From NCBI GenBank assembly GCA_020636025.1, contig JACJYQ010000007.1, positions 396,001 through 460,000 of the forward strand: a stretch of DNA of 64,000 bases. The letters run 5' to 3'. The notes under the pieces were generated by a model. That model was given only the letters and a program-made list of their open reading frames with translations. It was not told the DNA's origin and did not search any database. Made by a program: the position numbers and the translations under genes. The DNA comes from Lewinellaceae bacterium. Its GTDB lineage: Bacteria; Bacteroidota; Bacteroidia; Chitinophagales; Saprospiraceae. Position 1 is the first letter of the stretch. Each line of letters starts with the position of its first letter. This document shows, in pieces, positions 39,201 to 47,887 of the stretch.

Positions 39201-39540
39201 TTTTCTTTTTGGCGCTTTTCTTTACAAACGGGTTCCAGGCCAGACACTTATCCACCCAAAAGCCAAGGTCCTCGTCGTTCTCAAATCCAGGGGCTTCTAT
39301 AAAAACATAACCTACCATTGTTCGCCCGGCATGAATCATTTGTTCGGTTCCCGGACGCTTGCTTAGCATGTCTACTTCTTCCGGATTAATCCTTGCCATC
39401 AATCCGCCTTTGTAGGAACCCAGGCACATTTTTTCGTCCACCATAAAGCAGACGCCTCCGAACATGTTTTTTTGTTCAAATTCGATGTTCCGGGCGGTAA
39501 GCAGGTTGGCAATTCGCGCGCCGGTGAGTTGATTATCCAT
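39196..39540 (-). CDS. TfoX N-terminal domain protein
   Basis: 114 residues matching the TfoX_N fold: an N-terminal helix, then the EFEQKNMFGGVCFMVDEKMCLGSYKGGLMARI segment read in parts (KNMFGGVCFMVD and LGSYKGGLMARI), and a MVGYVFI strand. The TfoX C-terminal domain is absent, as in many small TfoX_N proteins of unknown role; a competence function should not be assumed. The C-terminus is a Lys tail. The ATG at 39540 begins MDNQLTGARIANLL; a longer ORF to 39687 would overlap the neighbouring gene. Confidence 0.85.
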   Translation of the reverse strand: MDNQLTGARIANLLTARNIEFEQKNMFGGVCFMVDEKMCLGSYKGGLMARINPEEVDMLSKRPGTEQMIHAGRTMVGYVFIEAPGFENDEDLGFWVDKCLAWNPFVKKSAKKKK

Positions 39541-39625
39541 TTTGTCCTTAATTTGAAGTAAAATTAGGCATATGTTCAGGTTTCTCATCTTCGCCTTAGC
39601 ATAGAAGCCTGAACAAACTCCATTA

Positions 39626-40414
39626 TTATTCAGCAAACCTGCGCCAAACAGAGTTGATCTTTCCCGATAGCTTTTTTGCCTGCTCATAAAAGGAATGATC
39701 TGGGTTGCTCAGCAGTTTGTCAAGCAGTGCTTTGAAATCCGCATCATTGGTTTTTCCACTATTAAGATATGTCAACAGCATATACCATTCTGCCTTTTCA
39801 CTGAATTTTGATTCACTTCGTGAAGCACAATGTTGAAAGGCTTTAATGGCCTGATTATATTCTTTTAATGGTATAAACGAGTGTCCCAGATAGTACTGCG
39901 CCTCTGCGTAATAGTCGCTGCTATCCGGAATACTGTTGAAAAATGAAACCGCAGCTGCAAAGTCATTTTTTTGAAAAGCTTCGTACCCGAGCTTTAGCGG
40001 GTGCTCAGACGGCCCGCCGCGGAAAGTACTGTCTCCAGGCTTTTCGTAAAACCCAGAGTACAATGCCTGATCGGTATACTGGTTGCTCATCCATTGCAAG
40101 CCAAACCAGCCGATGAGCAGGGTTACACTGGCTGCAATGGCCATACGCACCCAGGTTGTTTGCATGGATACGACTTTGGTCTTCGCAGGTTTTGCACTGG
40201 TTCCGGCTTCTGCTGCCGCCCAGTCGTTAAGCTGATTGCGCAGACTGTTCTCTATGCCCTGTTCAATCACTTCATTAGCGCCGAGAAAAAAGGTATGTGC
40301 CTGTTTCAGTTCAGCATTGGTGCTAAGCTCAGCCTCAAAAGCGCTGCGCTCAGCCGCTGTCATTTGACCGCTTTCATATTGCTCAATGCGTTCTATGTAA
40401 ATCTCAAGGTTCAT
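39626..40414 (-). CDS. Membrane-anchored anti-sigma-like protein with TPR domain
   Basis: 262 residues: an N-terminal cytoplasmic helical part (about 1-85, starting MNLEIYIERIEQYESGQMT, similar to anti-sigma domains that count on an acidic helical bundle), one transmembrane helix (about 90-109), and an extracytoplasmic TPR region (AYEAFQKNDFAAAVSFFNSI, AEAQYYLGHSFIPLKEYNQ). It starts 8 bp after the sigma gene ends, so translation is probably coupled. The layout suggests it holds the sigma factor at the membrane and senses something outside the cytoplasm through the TPRs. That role is inferred from context. Confidence 0.75.
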   Translation of the reverse strand: MNLEIYIERIEQYESGQMTAAERSAFEAELSTNAELKQAHTFFLGANEVIEQGIENSLRNQLNDWAAAEAGTSAKPAKTKVVSMQTTWVRMAIAASVTLLIGWFGLQWMSNQYTDQALYSGFYEKPGDSTFRGGPSEHPLKLGYEAFQKNDFAAAVSFFNSIPDSSDYYAEAQYYLGHSFIPLKEYNQAIKAFQHCASRSESKFSEKAEWYMLLTYLNSGKTNDADFKALLDKLLSNPDHSFYEQAKKLSGKINSVWRRFAE

Positions 40415-40422
40415 AATCCGTG

Positions 40423-41004
40423 TTACATTAAATGATTAGCATGTTGTTGTACCAGCTCCACCAGGCTCAGGTGGCAGCGGTATTTGGCTTTGCGGGCCAT
40501 ACCTGCACTGGAGAAGCCCAGTTTCCCGGCAATTTCTTCCATCGAATAAGACAGCTTCCACAATTCCAAAATTTGCTGACAGCGTTCTCCCAGGTTGCCT
40601 AAAAGCTGATTTAACAGGTCTTTTCGCTCCTGGGTGATTACCGCGATTTCAGGTGTTTCTTCGTCAGGCTCGTTAACCATGACCTTTTCTGCTCCCTGAA
40701 CCGTATGGCTGTTTTTGCGAAGCTGGTTCATCCATAAAAAGCGACAAATGGAGTACAGATAGCCTTTTAACGGAGATTCTCCTCTAAACTTTCCTTCCCG
40801 GATATTACGGTCAAGCACAATAATGCCCTCATGAAACATATCCTGCCCGTCTTCCGTATTTCCATTCCTGTTTCTCACAAAGCTGATGACCTTTCGTTTC
40901 AGATCCTGATCATCATAAATTTCCTTCAATGCCGTCTCTCTTCTAACACCGCCCTGTGAAATGGCTTCCATGAATTGCTCGTCTGTCCAGTTGATGCTTT
41001 TCAT
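40423..41004 (-). CDS. ECF-type RNA polymerase sigma factor
   Basis: 193 residues with a sigma-70 region 2 (DMFHEGIIVLDRNIREGKFRG, then SPLKGYLYSICRFLWMNQLRK, about 55-100) and region 4 helix-turn-helix (LSYSMEEIAGKLGFSSAGMARKAKYRC, cited in part: EEIAGKLGFSS, near 155-165). There is no region 3, so it is an ECF-group factor. It is followed by the TPR anti-sigma-like gene and is divergent from the TPR-CHAT gene. The motif TGGGTACAT-N13-AACACAT lies just upstream on the same strand and recurs before two other genes in this window, which suggests that this sigma controls itself and them. Confidence 0.9.
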   Translation of the reverse strand: MKSINWTDEQFMEAISQGGVRRETALKEIYDDQDLKRKVISFVRNRNGNTEDGQDMFHEGIIVLDRNIREGKFRGESPLKGYLYSICRFLWMNQLRKNSHTVQGAEKVMVNEPDEETPEIAVITQERKDLLNQLLGNLGERCQQILELWKLSYSMEEIAGKLGFSSAGMARKAKYRCHLSLVELVQQHANHLM

Positions 41005-41006
41005 AA

Positions 41007-41035
41007 ATGTGTTTCTTCTTGGTAATATGTACCCA
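41007..41035 (-). promoter_or_regulatory. Putative ECF-sigma promoter, sigma gene copy
   Basis: On the minus strand TGGGTACAT (41035-41027) is followed after exactly 13 nt by AACACAT (41013-41007); a run of six A lies 12 nt farther upstream. The second block ends 2 bp before the sigma ATG. The same two blocks with the same spacing occur at 44817-44845 and 49977-50005. Confidence 0.65.
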
Positions 41036-41057
41036 GCAACATGCTGATTTTTTACAA

Positions 41058-41092
41058 AGGTACATTTGTCGCCTGTTCAAATGCTACTTTTG
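41058..41092. promoter_or_regulatory. Divergent promoter candidates, sigma and TPR-CHAT genes
   Basis: Plus strand: TACTTTTG at 41085-41092, with a TTTG 16 nt upstream (41065-41068), could serve the CHAT gene. Minus strand: TACCTTTG at 41063-41056 could serve the sigma gene as a housekeeping promoter. A degenerate AGGTACAT-N13-AA on the plus strand (41058-41080) may be a weak version of the ECF motif. Confidence 0.35.
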
Positions 41093-41147
41093 CTAATACT
41101 GCAAACAGTTTGTCTTGCTTTTGTTTAAAAGAGTGATCTATTGTGGA

Positions 41148-44100
41148 ATGATCAGAAAAATTGAAATTTTATCACTTCTATTACTGCTCATAGTGGCCAG
41201 CAGCCAGACTGTCGCACCGGAATCCGGTAGCACAAAACTGGAGGAAGCAAAAATGCTGCTGGATTCTGCACGCTACGAACAGGCCATGCAAAAAGCGCAG
41301 GAAGCCTTGCAACTTTCTGAAACCGATTCTCCTGATTTTGCAAACTGTTTGTTGGTGCTGGGTGATGTTTTCCTTGAAACAGGTCAGTGGGACGCAGCTT
41401 TCGAGCAATATAGGACTGCACTGAATGTATATATTGATAAGTTGGAACCTGGGGATCTGGCTATTGCAGATGCCTGGAACAGGGTAGGGGAGTATTATTA
41501 CAAAAAGAACGATTTCAGACAGGCTACTTTCAATTATAACAAAGCACTACGTATACGGGAGGCGAAGCTTGGCCCACAGCACGAATTGGTGGCAGATGTA
41601 TACAACAATTTGGGAAACTGTCAGGTTGGTATGGGAAATTATGCAGAGGCAACCACCCTGCATTTGAAGGCACTGAGCATCAGAGAAGAGGTTTTGCCGG
41701 ATACAAATGCAGATCTGGCAACCAGTTATAACAACCTCGGTAATTGTTATTACCTCCTTGGCGACTACCAGCAATCTTACAGCTATTTTGAAAATGCCCG
41801 CCTGATTCGCGATCAAGTGTATGGTCCGGAACACCCCAAAACGGCACAAATACTAAACAACCTGGGCAATACTTGTGTCGCTCTTGGCCGAAATCAGGAA
41901 GCGCTGGCGTTTTACCAGCGCTCTCTGAGTATCAGACGGCGAGAACTCGGCGACAAGCATCCTGCAATTGCCGGAACCCTTGAAAATATAGCAGATCTGC
42001 TATTTGGAAATGGCGATTACATCGCGGCGCTTGATTATTACCGTCAGGCTCAAGCCATTCAACTGGATGTTCAGGGAAGTCAATCGCTGGCGTTGGCGTC
42101 CCTTTGGCATCAAATCGGGTTGTGCTATCAGTATGAGGGGGATTTTGATCGGGCAATTGAACAATTACTGGCAGCTGAACCTATATTGGTAAAATCATTT
42201 GACAAGCATCATCCTTTTATTGCCGGCTTTTATAACAATCTGGGGAATTGCTATGCCGGGAAAAAAAAGTACTATCTGGCTGAGGTGTCTTATTTAAAAT
42301 CTCTTCAAATATATGAGCGCGGAAATTCACAGCAACTAGCCAATGTTGCTTTGGTTATCAATAATTTAGGGTATGTCAGTCTGGAATCAGGACATTTGGA
42401 ATCGGCACTCAACTATATTGACCAGGCTTTAAAAACAGCTCAAAAAGCCGACGCCATCAGTGCCGGTCAAATGGCAAGTATTTTCAAAAACAAAGGTCTT
42501 GCCTTGTATAAACTTGGTCGATGGCCAGAAACCAAGCAGGCATTTGAAAACGCTCTTCAATTCCTTACTTCGTCCGATTTGATTACAGGAATTGAAATTC
42601 GAAACAAATGGGGAGGAATTCTAAGTAATCAGGGAATGTCAACCAAAGGCACGGCGCTCCTAAAGCAGTCGCTGGCACTCTTTAAAGAAACACAATTTAA
42701 ATCTGACAGCCTGCTGGCCCAATTGAGCAATCCTGGTTCCCGGCAAAGATGGATAGAGTTGCAATACCCAGCCATCAACAGCTCAATTGAGTCTTGTTTT
42801 GCCCTATGGGAACTGACCGGTGAAACGCCATATTTGGAAAGTGCATTTGCCATGGCAGAACGCAACAAGAGCATTCAATTACTGGAACAGAAAAGAAAAG
42901 AGCAGGCAGAGGAATCTTTCGGAATTCCAGATTCATTGTTGTTGAGGGAGCAGTTGTTAAACAGCCAACTAAATACGTTGGATATGTCACTTGTAGCTGC
43001 ACGAGAAAACAAGGACAAGGTTGATGTACGGCAACTGGAAGTCGAGCTGGCAAACAAACGACAGGAATTGTCAATCCTGGAGCAGAAAATTGAGAAGCAA
43101 TATCCTGCTTATTACAAGCAGAGGTTTAACAGACAGTCATTTGACATTGAACATCTCCGCAAAAACCTGCTTTCAGAAAACCAGACATTACTCGAATATT
43201 TTGTTGGTGACAGTAGTCTGTTTGCATTTGTACTTGATAAAAAAGGGTTCAACTGCGTCCGCATTCGACTTGATTTTCCTTTGGATGAATGGGTAAATTC
43301 ACTAAGACATAGCTTGCAGGCTTATCCCAACGCAGGCGAACGGGCTGCACAAGATCTCTCCATGCAATATGCTAGTTGCGCCTTTGATCTCTATCAACAT
43401 GTAATGGCCCCAGTTCAAAAGCAAGTGAAACTGCCAGAAAACCTGATCATTGTTCCGGACGCAGCGCTTTCATATTTGCCCTTCGAATGTCTATTAACCG
43501 AGAAGCCGGTACAATCTGATAAATTTAAAAGTCATCGGTATCTATTGCAGAATTACTGCATTAGTTACGCATACTCTGCCAGTCAGCAAGCCGAGCTTCT
43601 GTATTCCAAAAAGACAAAACCTACGCACAAACTTTTGACCATTGCTCCAACGTACAATCACTCTCCTTTTGGCCTGGAACCCCTATACAACAACCAGCAG
43701 GAAGCAAAAGCCGTGGGCCAAATGCTGGGCGGTAAGGTTTTGAGTGGTGAATCTGCTACAAAACAGGCTTTTTTAGCTGAAGCTGGTCAATATCAACTGT
43801 TGCTACTCTCCATGCATGGGAAAGCCAGTAGTACAGTTGGTGATTTATCCTACCTGGCGTTTAGCTCAGATTCTGCTGTTACCGCCAACCCATTTTTATA
43901 TGCCCGGGAGCTGTACACGCAAAAAATCCCGGCAGACCTGGTGGTGTTGAGCGCCTGCGAAACCAGTGTGGGTTCTTATCGCTTTGGCCAGGGTGTAACC
44001 AGTCTGGCCAAAGGTTTTTTTCAGGCAGGCGCCCGCAGCGTAGCGGCAACCCTCTGGAGCGTAGATGATGCCAAAAATGCCGAGCTGATCCAACTCTTTT

Positions 44101-44339
44101 TTAAAGCACTTAAATCAGGCATACCTAAAGATCAGGCGCTCAGGAAAGCAAAACTCGAGTTTCTGCACAACCACCCCCAAGAGGAAGCACATCCTGTATA
44201 CTGGGCAGCAGTAGGCTTGTATGGTGATACTGCACCACTGAATGTGGTAAGCTATGTGTATTGGCAGGTAGCTCTGTTCCTGATTATCGGGTGTTTTCTC
44301 TTCTATTATTGGCTTCGTCGTAGGGGCTATGGGGTATAG
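41148..44339 (+). CDS. TPR-CHAT protein (caspase-clan protease)
   Basis: 1063 residues: a signal peptide or signal anchor (about 7-24), eight or more 42-residue kinesin-light-chain-like TPRs (about 70-480), a coiled-coil linker (about 570-660), a C-terminal CHAT domain and a final membrane helix (about 1035-1055) before WLRRRGYGV. The catalytic pair is intact: His890 in SMHGKA and Cys937 in LSACETS. CHAT domains belong to peptidase clan CD; TPRs usually bind the activating partner or substrate. The ATG at 41148 precedes the hydrophobic segment; a TTG at 41115 is disfavoured. It is divergent from the ECF sigma operon. Its stop codon coincides with the first bases of palindrome array 2. Confidence 0.88.
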   Translation: MIRKIEILSLLLLLIVASSQTVAPESGSTKLEEAKMLLDSARYEQAMQKAQEALQLSETDSPDFANCLLVLGDVFLETGQWDAAFEQYRTALNVYIDKLEPGDLAIADAWNRVGEYYYKKNDFRQATFNYNKALRIREAKLGPQHELVADVYNNLGNCQVGMGNYAEATTLHLKALSIREEVLPDTNADLATSYNNLGNCYYLLGDYQQSYSYFENARLIRDQVYGPEHPKTAQILNNLGNTCVALGRNQEALAFYQRSLSIRRRELGDKHPAIAGTLENIADLLFGNGDYIAALDYYRQAQAIQLDVQGSQSLALASLWHQIGLCYQYEGDFDRAIEQLLAAEPILVKSFDKHHPFIAGFYNNLGNCYAGKKKYYLAEVSYLKSLQIYERGNSQQLANVALVINNLGYVSLESGHLESALNYIDQALKTAQKADAISAGQMASIFKNKGLALYKLGRWPETKQAFENALQFLTSSDLITGIEIRNKWGGILSNQGMSTKGTALLKQSLALFKETQFKSDSLLAQLSNPGSRQRWIELQYPAINSSIESCFALWELTGETPYLESAFAMAERNKSIQLLEQKRKEQAEESFGIPDSLLLREQLLNSQLNTLDMSLVAARENKDKVDVRQLEVELANKRQELSILEQKIEKQYPAYYKQRFNRQSFDIEHLRKNLLSENQTLLEYFVGDSSLFAFVLDKKGFNCVRIRLDFPLDEWVNSLRHSLQAYPNAGERAAQDLSMQYASCAFDLYQHVMAPVQKQVKLPENLIIVPDAALSYLPFECLLTEKPVQSDKFKSHRYLLQNYCISYAYSASQQAELLYSKKTKPTHKLLTIAPTYNHSPFGLEPLYNNQQEAKAVGQMLGGKVLSGESATKQAFLAEAGQYQLLLLSMHGKASSTVGDLSYLAFSSDSAVTANPFLYARELYTQKIPADLVVLSACETSVGSYRFGQGVTSLAKGFFQAGARSVAATLWSVDDAKNAELIQLFFKALKSGIPKDQALRKAKLEFLHNHPQEEAHPVYWAAVGLYGDTAPLNVVSYVYWQVALFLIIGCFLFYYWLRRRGYGV

Positions 44340-44671
44340 ATGTTGGGCCTCTCCGAGGCCTAGTATGTCTCTGGTCTTTTAGAGTTATATATGTTTTGCC
44401 TCTCCGAGGCCGGGTGTTCATGTTTGACATCTTGTGTTACAGATGTTGGGCCTCTCCGAGGCCTAGTGCGTCTCTGGTCTTTTAGAGTTATATATGTTTT
44501 ACCTATCTGAGGCCTAGTGTGTCTCTGGTCTTTTAGAGTTATATATGTTTTGCCTATCTGAGGCCTAGTATGTCTCTGGTCTTTTAGAGTTATATATGTT
44601 TTGCCTATCTGAGGCCTAGTGTGTCTCTGGTCTTTTAGAGTTATATATGTTTTGCCTCTCCGAGGCTTTGG
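44337..44671. repeat. Palindrome array 2, 51-bp tandem repeat
   Basis: Seven copies of the same palindrome family as at 17216-17750: full copies at 44346-44360 and 44449-44463, near-full ones at 44398-44410 and 44653-44665, and three weaker CCTATCTGAGG forms between. Spacers with TCTCTGGTCTTTT recur at 44368, 44471, 44522, 44573 and 44624, an exact 51-bp period for the last four. The first 15 or more bases (TAGATGTTGGG then the palindrome) are the same as at 17207, 17284 and 17392 in array 1. 51 bp is a multiple of three, so open minus-strand frames here are artefacts. Confidence 0.88.
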
Positions 44672-44816
44672 GATGCCTTTCGGCGTAAGTAATGACAGAT
44701 CTTCATTCATATCATGTAATCATATGATCATTTAATCATTTGCTCATGTAATCATCGGCTGGCATGTGGTCAGTTGGAGCTGTTTTGCATGTCTTAAAAA
44801 AAATGTTGCTGCCTGG
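44672..44816. other. AT-rich intergenic stretch before gene 44864
   Basis: It contains degenerate AATCAT/ATGATCAT runs (44701-44755) and a run of eight A (44796-44803) that lies 13 nt upstream of the putative ECF promoter. No gene is seen. Confidence 0.4.
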
Positions 44817-44845
44817 TGGGTACATTTTTTTTTGTCGCAACACAT
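44817..44845 (+). promoter_or_regulatory. Putative ECF-sigma promoter, exported unknown gene copy
   Basis: TGGGTACAT (44817-44825), 13 nt, AACACAT (44839-44845), with a run of eight A upstream at 44796-44803. It ends 18 bp before the ATG at 44864. It rules out the ORF start at 44816, which would put the promoter inside the gene. Confidence 0.65.
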
Positions 44846-44863
44846 CTCTGCACAAACAATAAA

Positions 44864-45877
44864 ATGGACCACAAAATGAACAAGCAAATCTTTCAATTAA
44901 TCATCCTGATGATGCTAAGCGTGCAAGCGCTGGCACAACCCAATAAAAAGGTTGCCCCTGCTTTGTCAAAATTCCTGAATACGGAATTTATGATGAAATA
45001 TCGCGACTTGCGGATTGAAGCAGAAAGTGCCGCGATAAGTGTTCAATCCAAAAGAGACCAGATGAAATCCTCGGATGTCTTTCGCCTCCGCACGGCTTAT
45101 GACCAAACGGCAACCAGAGCCAATCAGCTTATTGAAGGTGTTAAGCAGGACTTTATGAATTCCAAGAAGCTGAAAAGCATTGCTCAGTTTCCGGAGATGT
45201 ACTCCGATGGCCTGAGATTCAAGCTTCAGGATCTGTCTGATTTCTACGCCGGTAATTTTCAGCAAGCTCTGGCCGATGCAACGGTAGATGAAAATGAGGA
45301 AGTGATGGGCAGCGCGGTTCTGCTGCTGGTTGTGGAATTGATCGGTCTGACGAAAGGTCTAACAAATTATTTCGCAGCTATCAAACGCGAGTCGCGCCAA
45401 TACACAGACGCTTATTTGCAGGAACATTTGGTGCAACCATATCGCTGGCGTTACTGGGATGAATTATCGGGTAGTGTTTCGCCCTATGAAAATTTTGAAA
45501 AGAGCAGCGAGCTTAATATGCAACAACCAATGATGGAAGATCCGCTTGACCAGCAATTGCAAAAAATGAATCAGGCGATCATAAACCTGCCTACAAAAGA
45601 TAATGGGCAAGGCAATTACAACGACAATTACTACAACGACAACTATTACGTACCTGAGGATTCATATATCCCACCAGGCGGTGATTCCCCATTTCAATAC
45701 GACGACTGGACTCCAACAAATCCACAGGACCCTCAGTCTGATGAAAGGGATAAGAGCTCAAAAACAGAACCAACTAAGTCGTCAAAGCCTAAAACCCCGA
45801 CTGCCAAGAACCCTAAACCAACAATTAAGCAACAAGACAACAAAGTAAAACCAAACTCCAAAAAGCCAGACCAATAA
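44864..45877 (+). CDS. Exported protein of unknown function, disordered C-terminus
   Basis: 337 residues from the ATG at 44864 (MDHKMNKQIF); the ATG at 44876 is equally possible and starts right at the signal peptide (ending QALAQ). The mature N-terminal ~200 residues look helical. The C-terminal third is low complexity: an Asn/Tyr stretch (NDNYYNDNYY), then a Lys/Pro/Ser/Thr-rich basic tail. No family recognised and no T9SS tail. It is preceded by the putative ECF promoter and is followed after 60 bp by a serine hydrolase gene, probably in one operon. Confidence 0.75.
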   Translation: MDHKMNKQIFQLIILMMLSVQALAQPNKKVAPALSKFLNTEFMMKYRDLRIEAESAAISVQSKRDQMKSSDVFRLRTAYDQTATRANQLIEGVKQDFMNSKKLKSIAQFPEMYSDGLRFKLQDLSDFYAGNFQQALADATVDENEEVMGSAVLLLVVELIGLTKGLTNYFAAIKRESRQYTDAYLQEHLVQPYRWRYWDELSGSVSPYENFEKSSELNMQQPMMEDPLDQQLQKMNQAIINLPTKDNGQGNYNDNYYNDNYYVPEDSYIPPGGDSPFQYDDWTPTNPQDPQSDERDKSSKTEPTKSSKPKTPTAKNPKPTIKQQDNKVKPNSKKPDQ

Positions 45878-45937
45878 CTCTAACTACTTCCAAATCAACA
45901 TCCAATTCTATTCGCTCAAGTTTTAAATCTTCATAAA

Positions 45938-47662
45938 ATGAAAAAATCAATTTTGTCAAAAAAACTGAATAAGACCATTGCCATATTTTTTCTGGTGCTC
46001 AATGCTACTCTTCAATCTTTTGCTCAGGCAGTAATAATAAATCCCGGCTTACCCGCTGGATTGGAAGAAGGTACCACCCTGTATGTGCGTAAAGCACTGG
46101 AAACTACCCGAAACAAGTTCAATACACCCGCTTTGGGCGGAAGCATTGTGCTGGCTGGAAAGGTTATGGGCTACGGTGCCGTTGGTATCCGCAACCAGAA
46201 TAACCCAAATAGCAAAGTAACCCACAATGACCGCTTTGCTATAGGTTCGGTAACCAAACCTGTTACCAGCTTTATTGCAGCCAGGGTTATGCAGAGCTTT
46301 CCTTATAAACTTAGCTGGAGTACTCCGATAAAGACATATTACCCAAATAGCGGCTCCAGATTCGAAAACAACACCGTGGAAGATCTTTCCGACTTTTCAA
46401 CAACACTAAGTCTGGCAGGTATGTCACATCCTTCATGCGGATTAAATGGATTTAGCGGACCTGCTATTCTATGTCTTTCGGTGCAGGGAGTTTCTGAAAC
46501 CGCCAATAAGAACGGAGCCGGTTATTGGACTGTTGGTCGGAATGAGTTTGTGGAAAAAATGCTGCGCTCGCCGCAGGGAACTTCCGGCACCTACAACAAC
46601 AATGCCCCGGTCGTTATCTCAGCCATGATTCAGAAAGCTGCCGACAAAACCTTTGAGAAATGCGCCAGGGATTATGTTTTTGGTCCAATGAATTCAAGTG
46701 CGAAATTCATAACTGAAATTACCAATACAGAAATCAATACAACCGCATTTCCACTGTTGCACAATGGCAGTACATCCAGTAATGTATTGGATCCTGTCCG
46801 CGCATGGGGCTCTACCTTTTTTAAATACCACATCGGACATGCCAGTGGCGGACTCATGATTTCTCCAAGGGATATGGCCCGACTAATGATAGAAATGATG
46901 CCCAATTCCCCGGATCGGATGAAAATATTGTCCAACACAAATCTGGCTACTTATCTCGGTGGTTCAACCATAAAGGATACCAAAATGCGCGGAGGCTGGT
47001 ACAATGTGGCCATCAAAGACAAGATTCCTTCTGCTTCCTGGATCGACGCCGAGATGAGTTTGTGGCATAATGGTGCGCATGGCAACAACACTTGTTACGC
47101 AGAAGCCTTCCTTTTCCCGAACAAGAACTTTGCCTTTATGGCTGTAAGTAATGTGGGTGGAAACAGAGGCGTAGGCGCAGTGCAGGATATGAGTCGGCAT
47201 TTTATGGCCTGTAAGTACCAGTATGATGTGTTGCCTTTGTTTAATAAATACAACCCGACATTCAGCATTAGCGCGGAAAAATTCAGTGCTAATTATGCGA
47301 CCGTATTGAAGGATATTGATTTTCTGACTACTGCCAGCAGCGCCGATTTCAAACCAACTTTAATATTGTCGAATCTGCCTAAATACTATAAAGGAAACCT
47401 GTTGTCAATAAGCACCAAAACGGTGGCTGTTACTTTTCCCAGAAACAATCACAACATCAAAAAAGTAAACCTGTACCAATTGAAAGGCGCAATTCCTTCT
47501 CAGGCTACCTATGAACTTGTTCAATCAATATCCGTGACTAATGGAGATGATAACGCCATATTCAATTTCAATCCAGGTTTGTCTGCCGCCAAGCTTAAAG
47601 TCGAATTTGAAAAAACCTTCTCAAACCAAAGTATACAGGTTTCAGAGGTGATCGTAAGATAA
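45938..47662 (+). CDS. Exported serine hydrolase, beta-lactamase fold
   Basis: 574 residues: a signal peptide (about 10-30, ending SFAQ), then a class C beta-lactamase/penicillin-binding-like domain with Ser104-V-T-Lys107, Tyr219-N-Asn221 and His377-N-G. Family members include esterases, D-aminopeptidases and transpeptidase-like enzymes, so resistance should not be assumed. The ~130-residue C-terminal domain is beta-rich and unrecognised. It has no T9SS tail. It follows the unknown exported gene by 60 bp and precedes a second hydrolase of the same fold by 225 bp. Confidence 0.87.
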   Translation: MKKSILSKKLNKTIAIFFLVLNATLQSFAQAVIINPGLPAGLEEGTTLYVRKALETTRNKFNTPALGGSIVLAGKVMGYGAVGIRNQNNPNSKVTHNDRFAIGSVTKPVTSFIAARVMQSFPYKLSWSTPIKTYYPNSGSRFENNTVEDLSDFSTTLSLAGMSHPSCGLNGFSGPAILCLSVQGVSETANKNGAGYWTVGRNEFVEKMLRSPQGTSGTYNNNAPVVISAMIQKAADKTFEKCARDYVFGPMNSSAKFITEITNTEINTTAFPLLHNGSTSSNVLDPVRAWGSTFFKYHIGHASGGLMISPRDMARLMIEMMPNSPDRMKILSNTNLATYLGGSTIKDTKMRGGWYNVAIKDKIPSASWIDAEMSLWHNGAHGNNTCYAEAFLFPNKNFAFMAVSNVGGNRGVGAVQDMSRHFMACKYQYDVLPLFNKYNPTFSISAEKFSANYATVLKDIDFLTTASSADFKPTLILSNLPKYYKGNLLSISTKTVAVTFPRNNHNIKKVNLYQLKGAIPSQATYELVQSISVTNGDDNAIFNFNPGLSAAKLKVEFEKTFSNQSIQVSEVIVR

Positions 47663-47887
47663 TTCTCTTATAAAGCCCACAGCCAAATAATCGGGATCGC
47701 GCTGTCACTATTTGACAACGCAGCACCACAACAAATTCAACATTCACAACAGTGCTTTTGCCTGCGTCAAACAGGGCAGCATGATCTCCTAAACCCTCAA
47801 AACAGCCAGTTTTTCACCTGATTTATCAAACCCGTTCCTCGAACCGACATTGGTTTCGACGCAACAACCTTTAATTTTTTCAAAAAA

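Noticed and set aside
39196..39687. Longer TfoX-N gene start at 39687
   Set aside because: It would overlap the anti-sigma-like gene and add residues unrelated to the domain; the ATG at 39540 gives the family-like start.
44360..44710. Minus-strand frame with a 17-residue peptide repeat
   Set aside because: It is a by-product of the 51-bp tandem repeat in array 2; there is no start context or known protein.
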